Shown in pieces: positions 6,991-15,600 of a DNA stretch of 64,000 bases (the stretch's first letter is position 1; the number at the start of each line of letters is the position of its first letter). A program made the position numbers and the translations under genes. The notes below the pieces were generated by a model. The model did no database searches, was not told where the DNA came from, and saw only the letters and a program-made list of their open reading frames with translations. Origin of the DNA: Streptomyces sp. KMM 9044 (GTDB taxonomy: Bacteria; Actinomycetota; Actinomycetes; Streptomycetales; Streptomycetaceae); NCBI RefSeq assembly GCF_024701375.2, contig NZ_CP113910.1, positions 1,302,001-1,366,000 on the forward strand. Direction: 5' to 3'.

Positions 6991-8688
6991 ATGGCCGCCA
7001 GCCCGCAGAACCCTGCCGCCGCGACCCCCCGCCGCAAGGTGAGCCGTCACCGCGGAGAGGGCCAGTGGGCCGCGGGACACTTCACTCCGCTCAACGGCAA
7101 CGAGCAGTTCAAGAAGGACGACGACGGTCTCAACGTACGGACACGTGTTGAGACGATCTACTCGAAGCGGGGCTTCGACTCGATCGACCCCAACGACCTG
7201 CGCGGCCGGCTGCGCTGGTGGGGCCTGTACACGCAGCGCCGCCCCGGGATCGACGGCGGCCGTACCGGTGTGCTGGAGCCCGAGGAGCTCGAGGACCAGT
7301 ACTTCATGATGCGGGTCCGGATCACCGGCGGACGGCTCACCACCGAGCAGCTGCGCGTGATCGGCGAGATCGCCGAGACGTACGCCCGCGGCACCGCCGA
7401 CATCACCGACCGGCAGAACATCCAGTACCACTGGATCCGTATCGAGGACGTGCCCGCGATCTGGGAGCGGCTCGAGTCGGTCGGCCTGTCCACCACGGAG
7501 GCCTGCGGCGACACCCCGCGCGGCATGCTCGGCTCCCCCGTCGCCGGGGTCGCCGAGGACGAGATCATCGACGGCTCGGCGGCGCTGGACGAGATCGCCC
7601 GCCGCTCCATCGGGGACCCGCGCTTCTCCAACCTGCCGCGCAAGTTCAAGACGGCCGTCTCCGGTTCTCCGCTGCTGGACGTCGCCCACGAGATCAACGA
7701 CGTGTCCTTCGTCGGCGTGGTCCACCCCGAGCACGGTCCGGGCTTCGACCTGTGGGTCGGCGGCGGTCTGTCGACCAACCCCAAGTTCGGGGTGCGGCTG
7801 GGCGCCTGGGTGCCCGAGGCGGACGTGCCCGACGTGTGGGAGGGCGTCATCTCCATCTTCCGCGACCACGGATACCGGCGGCTGCGCAACCGGGCGCGGC
7901 TGAAGTTCCTGGTCGCCGACTGGGGTCCGGAGAAGTTCCTCCAGGTCCTGCAGGACGACTACCTGGGCCGCGAACTGGCCGACGGTCCGGCACCCGTGAT
8001 GCCCGCGCAGCAGTGGCGCGACCACATCGGGGCGCACCGCCAGAAGGACGGCCGGTTCTACGTCGGTTTCGCGCCGCGGGTGGGCCGGATGGACGGCTCG
8101 CTGCTCACCAAGGTCGCTGCGCTGGCCGAGGACCACGGCTCGGGGCGGGTGTCCACCACGGTCGAGCAGAAGATGATCGTCCTGGACGTGCCGCAGGACC
8201 GGGTGGACTCGCTCGTCGAAGCCCTGGAGGCGCTGGACCTGCGGGTCAGGCCGTCGACCTTCCGGCGCGGCACGATGGCCTGCACGGGCATCGAGTTCTG
8301 CAAGCTCGCCATCGTGGAGACCAAGGAGCGCGGCAGCGACCTCATCGACGAGCTGGAGCGCCGGCTGCCCGACTTCGGGGAGCCGCTCACCATCAACATC
8401 AACGGCTGCCCGAACGCCTGCGCCCGTATCCAGACCGCGGACATCGGTCTCAAGGGACAGCTGGTCACCGACGCCGAGGGCCGGCAGGTCAGCGGCTACC
8501 AGGTGCATCTGGGCGGCGCGCTCGGCCTGGACCCGTCCTTCGGCCGCAAGGTGCGCGGCCTGAAGGTCACCTCGGACGAGCTGCCGGACTACATCGAGCG
8601 GGTCCTGAAGCGTTTCGAGGCGGAGCGCGAGGACGGCGAGCGGTTCGCCACGTGGGCGGCCCGCGCGGATGCGGAGGCCCTGTCGTGA
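6991..8688 (+). CDS. sirA: ferredoxin-dependent nitrite/sulfite reductase (assimilatory sulfite reductase)
   Basis: The product is 565 residues and should reduce sulfite to sulfide with six electrons from ferredoxin, using siroheme and a [4Fe-4S] cluster. ATG 6991 is preceded by GAAGGA. The cluster/siroheme cysteines are clear: C431 and C437 in ACTGIEFCKLA, and C473 and C477 in INGCPNACAR. The two repeated ferredoxin-like halves of the family are visible (ADITDRQNIQYHWI in the first). Y80 and C172 sit where mycobacterial NirA has its Tyr-Cys crosslink. The family reads as nitrite or sulfite reductase; the cys genes downstream make sulfite the likely substrate. It is followed with a GTGA overlap by a small zinc-ribbon gene. 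Confidence 0.92.
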   Translation: MAASPQNPAAATPRRKVSRHRGEGQWAAGHFTPLNGNEQFKKDDDGLNVRTRVETIYSKRGFDSIDPNDLRGRLRWWGLYTQRRPGIDGGRTGVLEPEELEDQYFMMRVRITGGRLTTEQLRVIGEIAETYARGTADITDRQNIQYHWIRIEDVPAIWERLESVGLSTTEACGDTPRGMLGSPVAGVAEDEIIDGSAALDEIARRSIGDPRFSNLPRKFKTAVSGSPLLDVAHEINDVSFVGVVHPEHGPGFDLWVGGGLSTNPKFGVRLGAWVPEADVPDVWEGVISIFRDHGYRRLRNRARLKFLVADWGPEKFLQVLQDDYLGRELADGPAPVMPAQQWRDHIGAHRQKDGRFYVGFAPRVGRMDGSLLTKVAALAEDHGSGRVSTTVEQKMIVLDVPQDRVDSLVEALEALDLRVRPSTFRRGTMACTGIEFCKLAIVETKERGSDLIDELERRLPDFGEPLTININGCPNACARIQTADIGLKGQLVTDAEGRQVSGYQVHLGGALGLDPSFGRKVRGLKVTSDELPDYIERVLKRFEAEREDGERFATWAARADAEALS

Positions 8689-8876
8689 GCGAGCGGGCCG
8701 CGCCGTTCTACTGCCCCTACTGCGGCGACGAGGACCTGCGTCCCAGTGAGGAGGGGCACGGGGCCTGGGAATGCGGGGTGTGCAACCGGGCCTTCCGGCT
8801 GAAGTTCCTCGGACTGCTCGCCCAGGGGCTCGACCGGCCGGACACGGGACCGGACACAGGAGGGGACCGAACATGA
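8685..8876 (+). CDS. small zinc-ribbon protein of the sulfur operon
   Basis: The product is 63 residues. Its GTG start overlaps the sulfite reductase stop (GTGA) and its stop overlaps the cysH start (ATGA), so it is translationally coupled on both sides. Two CxxC knuckles, C10/C13 (YCPYCGDED) and C30/C33 (WECGVCNRAF), form a clear rubredoxin- or zinc-ribbon-like site. The basic/hydrophobic stretch RAFRLKFLGLL follows, and the tail is Asp/Gly-rich. The function is not known to me. Its position suggests a small metal-binding partner of sulfite reductase or CysH, perhaps in electron transfer or enzyme assembly; that is inference. Confidence 0.85.
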   Translation: MSERAAPFYCPYCGDEDLRPSEEGHGAWECGVCNRAFRLKFLGLLAQGLDRPDTGPDTGGDRT

Positions 8877-9583
8877 CGACGGTTCAGGAAGAGTGCGTCA
8901 CCGGCGAACTGAAGGAGCTGGCCGAGCAGGCGGGCCGCGACCTGGAGGAGGCCTCCGCACCGGAGATCCTCCGGTGGGCCGCCGGGACCTTCGGCGAGCG
9001 CTTCTGCGTGACCTCCTCCATGGAGGACGCGGTGGTCGCCCATCTCGCCTCCCGTGCCCTGCCCGGCGTGGACGTGGTGTTCCTCGACACCGGCTATCAC
9101 TTCGAGGAGACCATCGGCACCCGGGACGCCGTTCAGGCCGTGATGGACGTCAACGTCATCACGCTCACCCCGCGGCAGACCGTCGCCGAGCAGGACGCCG
9201 AGTACGGGCCGAAGCTGCACGACCGCGACCCCGACCTGTGCTGCGGTCTCCGCAAGGTGCGGCCGCTGGAGGAGGGCCTGCGGGGATACCTGGCCTGGGC
9301 GACCGGGCTGCGCCGCGAGGAGTCCCCGATCCGGGCGAACACCCCCGTCGTCGGCTGGGACGGGAAGCGGCGGAAAGTGAAGATCTCCCCTATCGCACGG
9401 TGGTCACAGGAAGATGTGGCAGCGTACGTTGCGGAGCACGGCGTCCTCACCAACCCGCTGCTCATGGACGGCTATGCCTCCGTGGGCTGCAGACCCTGCA
9501 CCCGCCGGGTGCTGGAGGGCGAGAACGCACGCGCCGGCCGCTGGGCGGGCCGCTCCAAGACCGAGTGCGGACTGCACGGCTGA
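8873..9583 (+). CDS. cysH: adenylylsulfate (APS/PAPS) reductase, [4Fe-4S] type
   Basis: The product is 236 residues and reduces activated sulfate to sulfite with thioredoxin. ATG 8873 follows a strong AGGAGGGGA ribosome-binding site. The PP-loop-like region (CVTSSMEDAVVAHLA, VDVVFLDTGYHFEET) binds the nucleotide. C123 and C124 (LCCGLRK) with C206 and C209 (GCRPCTRR) are the four cysteines of the bacterial [4Fe-4S] cluster, which marks the APS-reductase subclass. C232 in KTECGLHG is the catalytic cysteine that carries the thiosulfonate intermediate. A kinase gene (cysC) follows, so PAPS could also be made; the cluster cysteines argue that APS is used directly. Confidence 0.94.
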   Translation: MTTVQEECVTGELKELAEQAGRDLEEASAPEILRWAAGTFGERFCVTSSMEDAVVAHLASRALPGVDVVFLDTGYHFEETIGTRDAVQAVMDVNVITLTPRQTVAEQDAEYGPKLHDRDPDLCCGLRKVRPLEEGLRGYLAWATGLRREESPIRANTPVVGWDGKRRKVKISPIARWSQEDVAAYVAEHGVLTNPLLMDGYASVGCRPCTRRVLEGENARAGRWAGRSKTECGLHG

Positions 9584-9618
9584 CCATGACCGCGCCCCCT
9601 ACGAACCAGGAGACCGAC

Positions 9619-10155
9619 GTGACGACCGGAGCCACCGTCTGGCTCACAGGTCTGCCGAGCGCAGGCAAGACCACCATCGCCCGCGAGCTGGCCGCCCGGC
9701 TGCGCGAGCAGGGCCGCCGGGTCGAACTGCTCGACGGCGACGAGGTCCGCGAGTTCCTCTCCGCGGGCCTCGGCTTCTCCCGTGAGGACCGGCACACCAA
9801 CGTGCAGCGCATCGGATTCGTCGCCGAACTGCTCGCCCGCAACGGCGTCACCGCGCTCGTCCCGGTCATCGCGCCGTACGCGGACAGCCGCGACGCGGTC
9901 CGCAAGCGGCACGAGACGAACGGCACACCGTACGTCGAGGTGCATGTGGCGACCCCCCTCGAGGTGTGCTCCGTACGTGACGTGAAAGGCCTGTACGCGA
10001 AGCAGGCCGCGGGCGAACTCACCGGGCTGACCGGCGTGGACGACCCGTACGAGGCTCCCCTCTCTCCCGATCTGCGCATCGAGTCGCAGCACCAGACCGT
10101 CCGGGAATCCGCCGCGGCGGTGCACGCCCTGCTGAGCGAAAGGGGACTGGCATGA
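9619..10155 (+). CDS. cysC: adenylylsulfate kinase
   Basis: The product is 178 residues and phosphorylates APS to PAPS. GTG 9619 is chosen because CAGGAG precedes it at 6-7 bp and the Walker A motif (GLPSAGKTT, residues 11-19) then starts at the usual place; ATG 9586 is in frame but has no good ribosome-binding site. The substrate motifs LDGDEVREFLSAGLGFSRED and RIGFVAELLARNG match the CysC family, as does the lid-side DVKGLYAKQAAGEL. It lies between cysH and cysD, overlapping cysD by four bases. With an APS-type CysH in the same operon, PAPS may serve sulfotransferases rather than reduction, which is inference. Confidence 0.95.
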   Translation: MTTGATVWLTGLPSAGKTTIARELAARLREQGRRVELLDGDEVREFLSAGLGFSREDRHTNVQRIGFVAELLARNGVTALVPVIAPYADSRDAVRKRHETNGTPYVEVHVATPLEVCSVRDVKGLYAKQAAGELTGLTGVDDPYEAPLSPDLRIESQHQTVRESAAAVHALLSERGLA

Positions 10156-11105
10156 CAACCGTGGCCACGGTCACGACCGGCGACGAGGGCACCGGCGGTG
10201 CGGCCGGCCCGCACGCCCTCTCCCACCTCGACGCGCTGGAGTCGGAGGCGGTGCACATCTTCCGTGAGGTCGCGGGCGAGTTCGAGAACCCGGTGGTGCT
10301 GTTCTCGGGTGGCAAGGATTCGATCGTCATGCTGCACCTGGCGCTGAAGGCGTTCACGCCGGCGCCGGTGCCCTTCTCGCTGCTGCATGTGGACACCGGG
10401 CACAACTTCCCCGAGGTCCTGGACTACCGGGACCGCGCGGTGGGCCGGCACGGGCTGCGGCTGCACGTCGCCTCGGTGCAGGACTACATCGACCGCGGTG
10501 TGCTGCGCGAGCGCCCCGACGGCACCCGCAACCCGCTGCAGACGGTCCCGCTGACGGAGAGGATCCAGCAGGAGCGGTTCGACGCCGTGTTCGGTGGCGG
10601 CCGGCGGGACGAGGAGAAGGCCCGCGCGAAGGAGCGGGTGTTCTCCCTGCGCGACGAGTTCTCCCAGTGGGACCCGCGCCGTCAGCGGCCCGAGCTGTGG
10701 AACCTCTACAACGGCCGGCACGCGCCCGGTGAGCACGTCCGGGTCTTCCCGCTGTCCAACTGGACCGAGCTGGACGTGTGGCAGTACATAGCCCGCGAGG
10801 GCATCGAACTGCCGGAGATCTACTTCGCCCACGAACGCGAGGTGTTCCAGCGGGGCGGCATGTGGCTGACCGCCGGAGGGTGGGGCGGCCCGAAGGACGG
10901 CGAGAGTGTCGAGAAGCGGCAGGTGCGCTACCGGACGGTGGGCGACATGTCCTGCACCGGCGCGGTCGACTCCGACGCCGACACCATCGAGAAGGTGATC
11001 ACCGAGATCGCCGCCTCCCGGCTGACCGAGCGCGGCGCGACCCGCGCCGACGACAAGCTCTCCGAGGCCGCGATGGAAGACCGCAAGCGCGAGGGGTACT
11101 TCTAG
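10152..11105 (+). CDS. cysD: sulfate adenylyltransferase subunit 2
   Basis: The product is 317 residues, the catalytic ATP-sulfurylase subunit that makes APS from sulfate and ATP together with CysN. The ATGA overlap with cysC fixes the start. The PP-loop VVLFSGGKDSIVMLHLALKA (around residues 50-69) is complete. LHVDTGHNFPEVLDYRD, FGGGRRDEEKARAKER and the C-terminal VRYRTVGDMSCTGAVDS are standard CysD segments. The length fits the family (about 300-310). It is followed two bases later by cysN. Confidence 0.96.
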   Translation: MTTVATVTTGDEGTGGAAGPHALSHLDALESEAVHIFREVAGEFENPVVLFSGGKDSIVMLHLALKAFTPAPVPFSLLHVDTGHNFPEVLDYRDRAVGRHGLRLHVASVQDYIDRGVLRERPDGTRNPLQTVPLTERIQQERFDAVFGGGRRDEEKARAKERVFSLRDEFSQWDPRRQRPELWNLYNGRHAPGEHVRVFPLSNWTELDVWQYIAREGIELPEIYFAHEREVFQRGGMWLTAGGWGGPKDGESVEKRQVRYRTVGDMSCTGAVDSDADTIEKVITEIAASRLTERGATRADDKLSEAAMEDRKREGYF

Positions 11106-11107
11106 AC

Positions 11108-12442
11108 ATGAGCACGATCACGAGCGAGGCGCTCGCGGAGACCACCCTGCTGCGGTTCGCCACCGCCGGTTCCGTCGACGACGGCAAGTCCACCCTGGTG
11201 GGCCGGCTGCTGCACGACTCCAAGTCGGTCCTCACCGACCAGCTGGAGGCCGTGGAGCGGGCGTCGGCGAGCCGCGGCCAGGAGGCTCCCGACCTGGCCC
11301 TGCTCACCGACGGGCTGCGGGCCGAGCGGGAGCAGGGCATCACCATCGACGTGGCCTACCGCTACTTCGCCACCCCTCGGCGCCGGTTCATCCTCGCCGA
11401 CACCCCGGGGCACGTGCAGTACACCCGCAACATGGTCACCGGTGCCTCCACCGCCGAGCTGACGGTGATCCTGGTCGACGCCCGCAACGGCGTCGTCGAG
11501 CAGACCCGCCGTCACGCGGCCATCGCCGCCCTGCTGCGCGTGCCCCATGTCGTCCTCGCCGTCAACAAGATGGACCTGGTGGACTACGAGGAGGCCGTGT
11601 TCGCACGGATCGCCGAGGAATTCACGGCGTACGCCACCGAGCTGGGCGTTCCGGAGGTCACCGCGATCCCGATCTCGGCACTCGCCGGCGACAACGTGGT
11701 GGAGCCGTCCGCACACATGGACTGGTACGGCGGCCCGACCGTCCTGGAGCACCTGGAGACAGTGCCGGTCAGCCACCACCTGACGCACTGCCACGCCCGG
11801 CTGCCCGTGCAGTACGTGATCCGGCCGCAGAGCGCCGAGCACCCCGACTACCGGGGATACGCCGGCCAGATCGCCGCGGGCACGTTCCGCGTCGGCGACG
11901 AGGTGACCGTGCTGCCGTCCGGCCGGACCACGACGGTCACCGGGATCGACCTGCTGGGCACGCCCGTGGAGACGGCCTGGACGCCGCAGTCGGTGACGCT
12001 GCTGCTGGCCGACGACATCGACATCTCCCGCGGCGACCTGATCGTGCCGAGCAAGGACGCGCCGGCCACCACGCAGGACGTCGAGGCCACCGTCTGCCAC
12101 GTCGCCGACCAGCCCCTGACGGTCGGCCACCGGGTGCTGCTCAAACACGGCACCCGCACGGTCAAGGCGATCGTGAAGGACATCCCGGCCCGGCTGACGC
12201 TGGACGACCTGTCGCTGCATCCGCACCCCGGCACGCTCGCCGCCAACGACATCGGCCGGGTGAAGATCCGCACCGCCGAGCCGCTGCCGGTCGACTCCTA
12301 CGCCGACTCACGGCGCACCGGCTCGTTCATCCTGATCGACCCGAGCGACGGCACCACGCTCACCGCGGGCATGGTCGGCGCGTCCTTCGCCGCCCCGGAC
12401 CCGGCCAAGGACGCGGCCGAGGACGGCGGATGGGACTTCTGA
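11108..12442 (+). CDS. cysN: sulfate adenylyltransferase subunit 1 (GTPase)
   Basis: The product is 444 residues, the GTPase subunit whose GTP hydrolysis drives APS synthesis by CysD. ATG 11108 follows the cysD stop directly. The GTP-binding motifs are intact: G1 AGSVDDGKST (residues 20-29), G3 ADTPGHVQYTRNM and G4 VNKMDLVDY, with the switch segment EREQGITIDVAYRYF. The C-terminal half has the EF-Tu-like beta-barrel domains (FRVGDEVTVLPSGRTT). No CysC domain is fused, matching the separate cysC gene. It ends the biosynthetic part of the operon; the transporter genes start 295 bp later. Confidence 0.96.
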   Translation: MSTITSEALAETTLLRFATAGSVDDGKSTLVGRLLHDSKSVLTDQLEAVERASASRGQEAPDLALLTDGLRAEREQGITIDVAYRYFATPRRRFILADTPGHVQYTRNMVTGASTAELTVILVDARNGVVEQTRRHAAIAALLRVPHVVLAVNKMDLVDYEEAVFARIAEEFTAYATELGVPEVTAIPISALAGDNVVEPSAHMDWYGGPTVLEHLETVPVSHHLTHCHARLPVQYVIRPQSAEHPDYRGYAGQIAAGTFRVGDEVTVLPSGRTTTVTGIDLLGTPVETAWTPQSVTLLLADDIDISRGDLIVPSKDAPATTQDVEATVCHVADQPLTVGHRVLLKHGTRTVKAIVKDIPARLTLDDLSLHPHPGTLAANDIGRVKIRTAEPLPVDSYADSRRTGSFILIDPSDGTTLTAGMVGASFAAPDPAKDAAEDGGWDF

Positions 12443-12737
12443 CGATGCGCCATCTCTCTTTCCCGGCCCGCGAACCGACCGATGTCCTCGCCACCGACGT
12501 CTTCGCCACCTTCGCCAAGGAGGGCGGCCGGATCGGCGGCGGGCAGCTCGGCAGCGGGCAGGGCGGGGTCGCGCGATGCGGGTGACGCTCCCGGCGCAGC
12601 GGGAGCGCGCGCACCGTTCGCGCGCTTTCCTGGTCCAGCGCCGCCACCGCCGAAAACCCGCCGATCCCCCGGCCACGACCGGCTGAGTACGACCAGCCGA
12701 GTACGTGAGAGCCGGGCCACCGAGAGGAACACCTCCC
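12443..12737 (+). other. 295-bp gap between cysN and the sulfonate transporter genes
   Basis: The only open frame of note is 12445-12585 (46 codons from an ATG two bases after the cysN stop). It lacks a ribosome-binding site, is Gly-rich at its end and resembles nothing I know, so it is not called. A GC-rich stem (around GCGCGCGCACCGTTCGCGCG, 12600-12625) may attenuate read-through. Confidence 0.3.
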
Positions 12738-13847
12738 GTGCCTGCCCACCCCGCCATTGTCCGCCGCGCGTTCGCCGTGACGGCCCCGCTGGTCGTCCTG
12801 TTCGCCCTGGCCGGCTGCGGCTACGGCTCCCAGGCCAAGGAGAACACCGGCGCCGGGATAGCCGCCGGGGCGCAGAAGACCGACGGTCTCGACGCGGTGA
12901 GGATCGGCCACTTCGGCAATCTGACCCACGGGACCGCACTGGTGGGCAAGCAGAAGGGCTTCCTCCAGAAGGAGCTCGGCGCGACCGAGGCACGGTACGC
13001 GGTGTTCAACGCGGGGCCGTCCGCGATCGAGGCGCTCAACTCCGGTTCCATCGACGTCGCCTGGATGGGGCCGTCCCCCGCGGTGAACGGCTGGGCGAAG
13101 TCGCAGGGCAAGAACCTGCGGATCATCGGCGGTTCGGCGTCCGGCGGGGTGAAGCTGGTGGTGAACCCGGACCGGGTGAAGTCCCTGGAGGACGTCGAGG
13201 GCAAGCGGATAGCGACCCCGCAGCTCGGCAACACGCAGGACGTGGCGTTCCTCAACTGGGCGGCCGGGCAGGGCTGGACGGTCGACGCGCAGAGCGGCAA
13301 GGGCGATGTCACGGTCGTCCGCAGCGACAACAAGGTCACCCCGGACGCCTTCGCGGCCGGGTCGGTCGACGGCGCGTGGGTGCCGGAGCCCACCGCGTCG
13401 AAGCTGGTCGCCGAGGGCGGGAAGGTCCTGCTGGACGAGGCCTCCCTGTGGCCGGACGAGAAGTTCGTCATCACGAACCTGGTCGTGCGCCAGGAGTTCC
13501 TGGAGAAGCACCCGAAGGCCGTCGAGGCGGTGCTCGAGGCGTCGGTCTCCACCAACCGGTGGATCGACGAACACCCTGCCGAGGCCAAGGCCGCCGCCAA
13601 CGAGCAGCTGGCGGCCGACTCCGGCAAGGCACTGCCCGCCGACGTCCTGGACCCGGCGTGGGAGTCGATCCGCTTCACCGACGACCCGCTGGCCGCCACC
13701 CTCGGCGCCCAGGCGGAGCACGCCGTGAACGCCGGCCTGCTCGAGCGGCCCGACCTGAAGGGCATCTACGACCTGGAACTCCTCAACAAGGTCCTCGCGG
13801 CCGAGGGCGCGCCCGCCGTCGACGACGCCGGCCTCGGCACCAGCTGA
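12738..13847 (+). CDS. aliphatic sulfonate-type ABC transporter substrate-binding lipoprotein
   Basis: The product is 369 residues. GTG 12738 follows AGAGGAA. A lipoprotein signal peptide ends in the lipobox LAGC with Cys27 as lipid anchor. The mature part is of the SsuA/TauA/NrtA type: VRIGHFGNLTHGTALVGKQK at the start, FNAGPSAIEALNSGSIDVAW and MGPSPAVNGW, and a C-terminal half with DGAWVPEPTASKLV. It would capture alkanesulfonates or a related sulfur compound outside the membrane and pass it to the permease encoded two genes on. The placement directly after cysN makes a sulfur substrate very likely; the exact sulfonate (taurine or alkyl) cannot be told. Confidence 0.88.
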   Translation: MPAHPAIVRRAFAVTAPLVVLFALAGCGYGSQAKENTGAGIAAGAQKTDGLDAVRIGHFGNLTHGTALVGKQKGFLQKELGATEARYAVFNAGPSAIEALNSGSIDVAWMGPSPAVNGWAKSQGKNLRIIGGSASGGVKLVVNPDRVKSLEDVEGKRIATPQLGNTQDVAFLNWAAGQGWTVDAQSGKGDVTVVRSDNKVTPDAFAAGSVDGAWVPEPTASKLVAEGGKVLLDEASLWPDEKFVITNLVVRQEFLEKHPKAVEAVLEASVSTNRWIDEHPAEAKAAANEQLAADSGKALPADVLDPAWESIRFTDDPLAATLGAQAEHAVNAGLLERPDLKGIYDLELLNKVLAAEGAPAVDDAGLGTS

Positions 13848-13885
13848 TCCCGGAACCCGAAGAAACGTCCCAGGAGGTGACGACC

Positions 13886-14698
13886 ATGGCCACGACCCTC
13901 GCCAAGGCCGCAGACGGCACCGAGGCGGTCACCCACGCCGCCCGGATCGAGCATGTCTCGAAGTCGTTCGCGGGCCCGGCCGGGCAGCAGCTCGTGCTGG
14001 ACGACATCACGCTCGATGTCGCGCCCGGCGAGTTCGTCACCCTGCTGGGGGCTTCGGGATGCGGTAAGTCCACGCTGCTCAACCTGGTCGCGGGCCTCGA
14101 CGCACCCAGTGCCGGCGCGATCAGCACGGACGGCCGCCCGGCGCTGATGTTCCAGGAGCACGCGCTGTTCCCGTGGCTGACCGCGGGCAAGAACATCGAA
14201 CTCGCCCTGAAGCTGCGGGGCGTACCGAAGGCGGAGCGGCGCGGCCGGGCCGAGGAACTGCTGGAGCTGGTCCGGCTGGGGGGCGCCCACGGCAAGCGGG
14301 TGCACGAGCTGTCCGGCGGCATGCGCCAGCGGGTCGCGCTGGCCCGCGCGCTCGCCCAGGAGAGCAAGCTGCTGCTGATGGACGAGCCGTTCGCGGCGCT
14401 GGACGCCATCACCCGGGACGTGCTGCACGACGAGCTGACCCGGATCTGGCGCACTGCGAACACCAGCGGATCCGCCGCGGGCCGGTTGTCCGTCCTGTTC
14501 GTCACGCACAACGTGCGCGAGGCCGTCCGGCTCGCGCAGCGGGTGGTCCTGCTGTCGTCCCGGCCCGGCCGGATCGCCTGCGAGTGGGCGGTGGACATCG
14601 AGCACCCGCGCCGTATCGAGGACACCGCGGTCGCGGAACTGTCCGTCGAGATCACCGAGCAACTCCGTGGGGAGATCCGCCGTCATGGCCAGCACTGA
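13886..14698 (+). CDS. sulfonate-type ABC transporter ATP-binding protein
   Basis: The product is 270 residues. ATG 13886 is preceded by CAGGAGGTGA. All nucleotide-binding motifs are present: Walker A LLGASGCGKSTLLN, Q-loop in ALMFQEHALFPWLT, signature ELSGGMRQRVALARA, Walker B LLLMDEPFAALDAIT and switch His in LFVTHNVREAV. The short D-loop and FPWLT sequence match the SsuB/TauB/NrtD branch. It lies in the cytoplasm and powers the neighbouring permease; its last 14 bases overlap the permease start, indicating coupling. Confidence 0.92.
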   Translation: MATTLAKAADGTEAVTHAARIEHVSKSFAGPAGQQLVLDDITLDVAPGEFVTLLGASGCGKSTLLNLVAGLDAPSAGAISTDGRPALMFQEHALFPWLTAGKNIELALKLRGVPKAERRGRAEELLELVRLGGAHGKRVHELSGGMRQRVALARALAQESKLLLMDEPFAALDAITRDVLHDELTRIWRTANTSGSAAGRLSVLFVTHNVREAVRLAQRVVLLSSRPGRIACEWAVDIEHPRRIEDTAVAELSVEITEQLRGEIRRHGQH

Positions 14699-15593
14699 AA
14701 CAACCGCGAAGGCCACGAAGGACGAGACGGACACGAACGACCTCGCCGGTCTCGAGGCGGGCCTCGACGCGCTGGAGACGAGGCAGCAGACCCGCAGGCC
14801 GTGGCGTCAGACCTTCGTCCAGAAGATCCTGCCGCCCGCCCTCGCCGTCGCCCTGGTGCTGGCCGTGTGGCAGGCACTGGTCTCCTTCGGGATCGTCGAC
14901 GATCCGACCAAGCTGCCCTCGCCGGGCGCCGTGTGGGGCGTCGTGCGGGAGTCGTGGCTCCAGGGCGAGCTGCTCGGCTACATCTGGACCAGCGTCTCGC
15001 GCGGTCTGCTCGGCTTCTTCTTCGCGCTGCTGATCGGTACGCCGCTGGGGCTGCTGGTGGCACGGGTGAGGTTCGTGCGCGCGGCGATCGGCCCGATCCT
15101 GTCCGGGCTGCAGTCCCTGCCGTCGGTGGCGTGGGTGCCGCCGGCGGTGATCTGGCTGGGCCTGAACAACCAGATGATGTACGCGGTGATCCTGCTCGGC
15201 GCGGTCCCTTCGATCGCCAACGGTCTGGTCTCCGGCGTCAGCCAGGTGCCGCCGCTGTTCCTGCGGGCCGGCCGCACGCTGGGCGCGACGGGGTTGAAGG
15301 GCACCTGGCACATCGTGCTGCCGGCCGCGCTGCCCGGCTACGTGTCGGGGCTGAAACAGGGCTGGGCGTTCTCCTGGCGTTCGCTGATGGCCGCGGAGAT
15401 CATCGCGTCGTTCCCCGATCTCGGCGTCGGCCTCGGGCAGCTGCTGGAGAACGGCCGCAACGCGAGCGACATGGCCATGGTGTTCGAGGCGATCCTGCTG
15501 ATCCTGACCGTCGGTATCGCCATCGACCTGCTGATCTTCAGTCCGCTGGAGCGGTGGGTGCTGCGCAGCCGCGGCCTGCTGGGGAAGGACTGA
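14685..15593 (+). CDS. sulfonate-type ABC transporter permease
   Basis: The product is 302 residues. The N-terminal 50 residues are hydrophilic (T/E/D/K-rich), followed by about six membrane segments (e.g. LPPALAVALVLAVWQALV, GLLGFFFALLIGTPLGLL, MMYAVILLGAVPSIANGL, MVFEAILLILTVGIAIDL). The ABC-permease EAA loop is RTLGATGLKGTWHIVLPAAL. It belongs to the SsuC/TauC/NrtB family. The start ATG 14685 lies inside the end of the ATPase gene. It would form the channel for the sulfur compound bound by the upstream lipoprotein. Confidence 0.91.
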   Translation: MASTETTAKATKDETDTNDLAGLEAGLDALETRQQTRRPWRQTFVQKILPPALAVALVLAVWQALVSFGIVDDPTKLPSPGAVWGVVRESWLQGELLGYIWTSVSRGLLGFFFALLIGTPLGLLVARVRFVRAAIGPILSGLQSLPSVAWVPPAVIWLGLNNQMMYAVILLGAVPSIANGLVSGVSQVPPLFLRAGRTLGATGLKGTWHIVLPAALPGYVSGLKQGWAFSWRSLMAAEIIASFPDLGVGLGQLLENGRNASDMAMVFEAILLILTVGIAIDLLIFSPLERWVLRSRGLLGKD

Positions 15594-15600
15594 TCCGATC

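Noticed and set aside
6991..8688. Assimilatory nitrite reductase role
   Set aside because: The family covers both activities, but no nitrate reductase or nitrate transporter gene is near, while the whole operon is for sulfur.
6985..8874. Very long open frame on the strand opposite sulfite reductase
   Set aside because: It is the complement of an obvious conserved gene in very GC-rich DNA; its protein is low-complexity and lacks family motifs.
12445..12585. 46-codon frame two bases after cysN
   Set aside because: No ribosome-binding site, Gly-rich tail and no resemblance to a known small protein or leader peptide.
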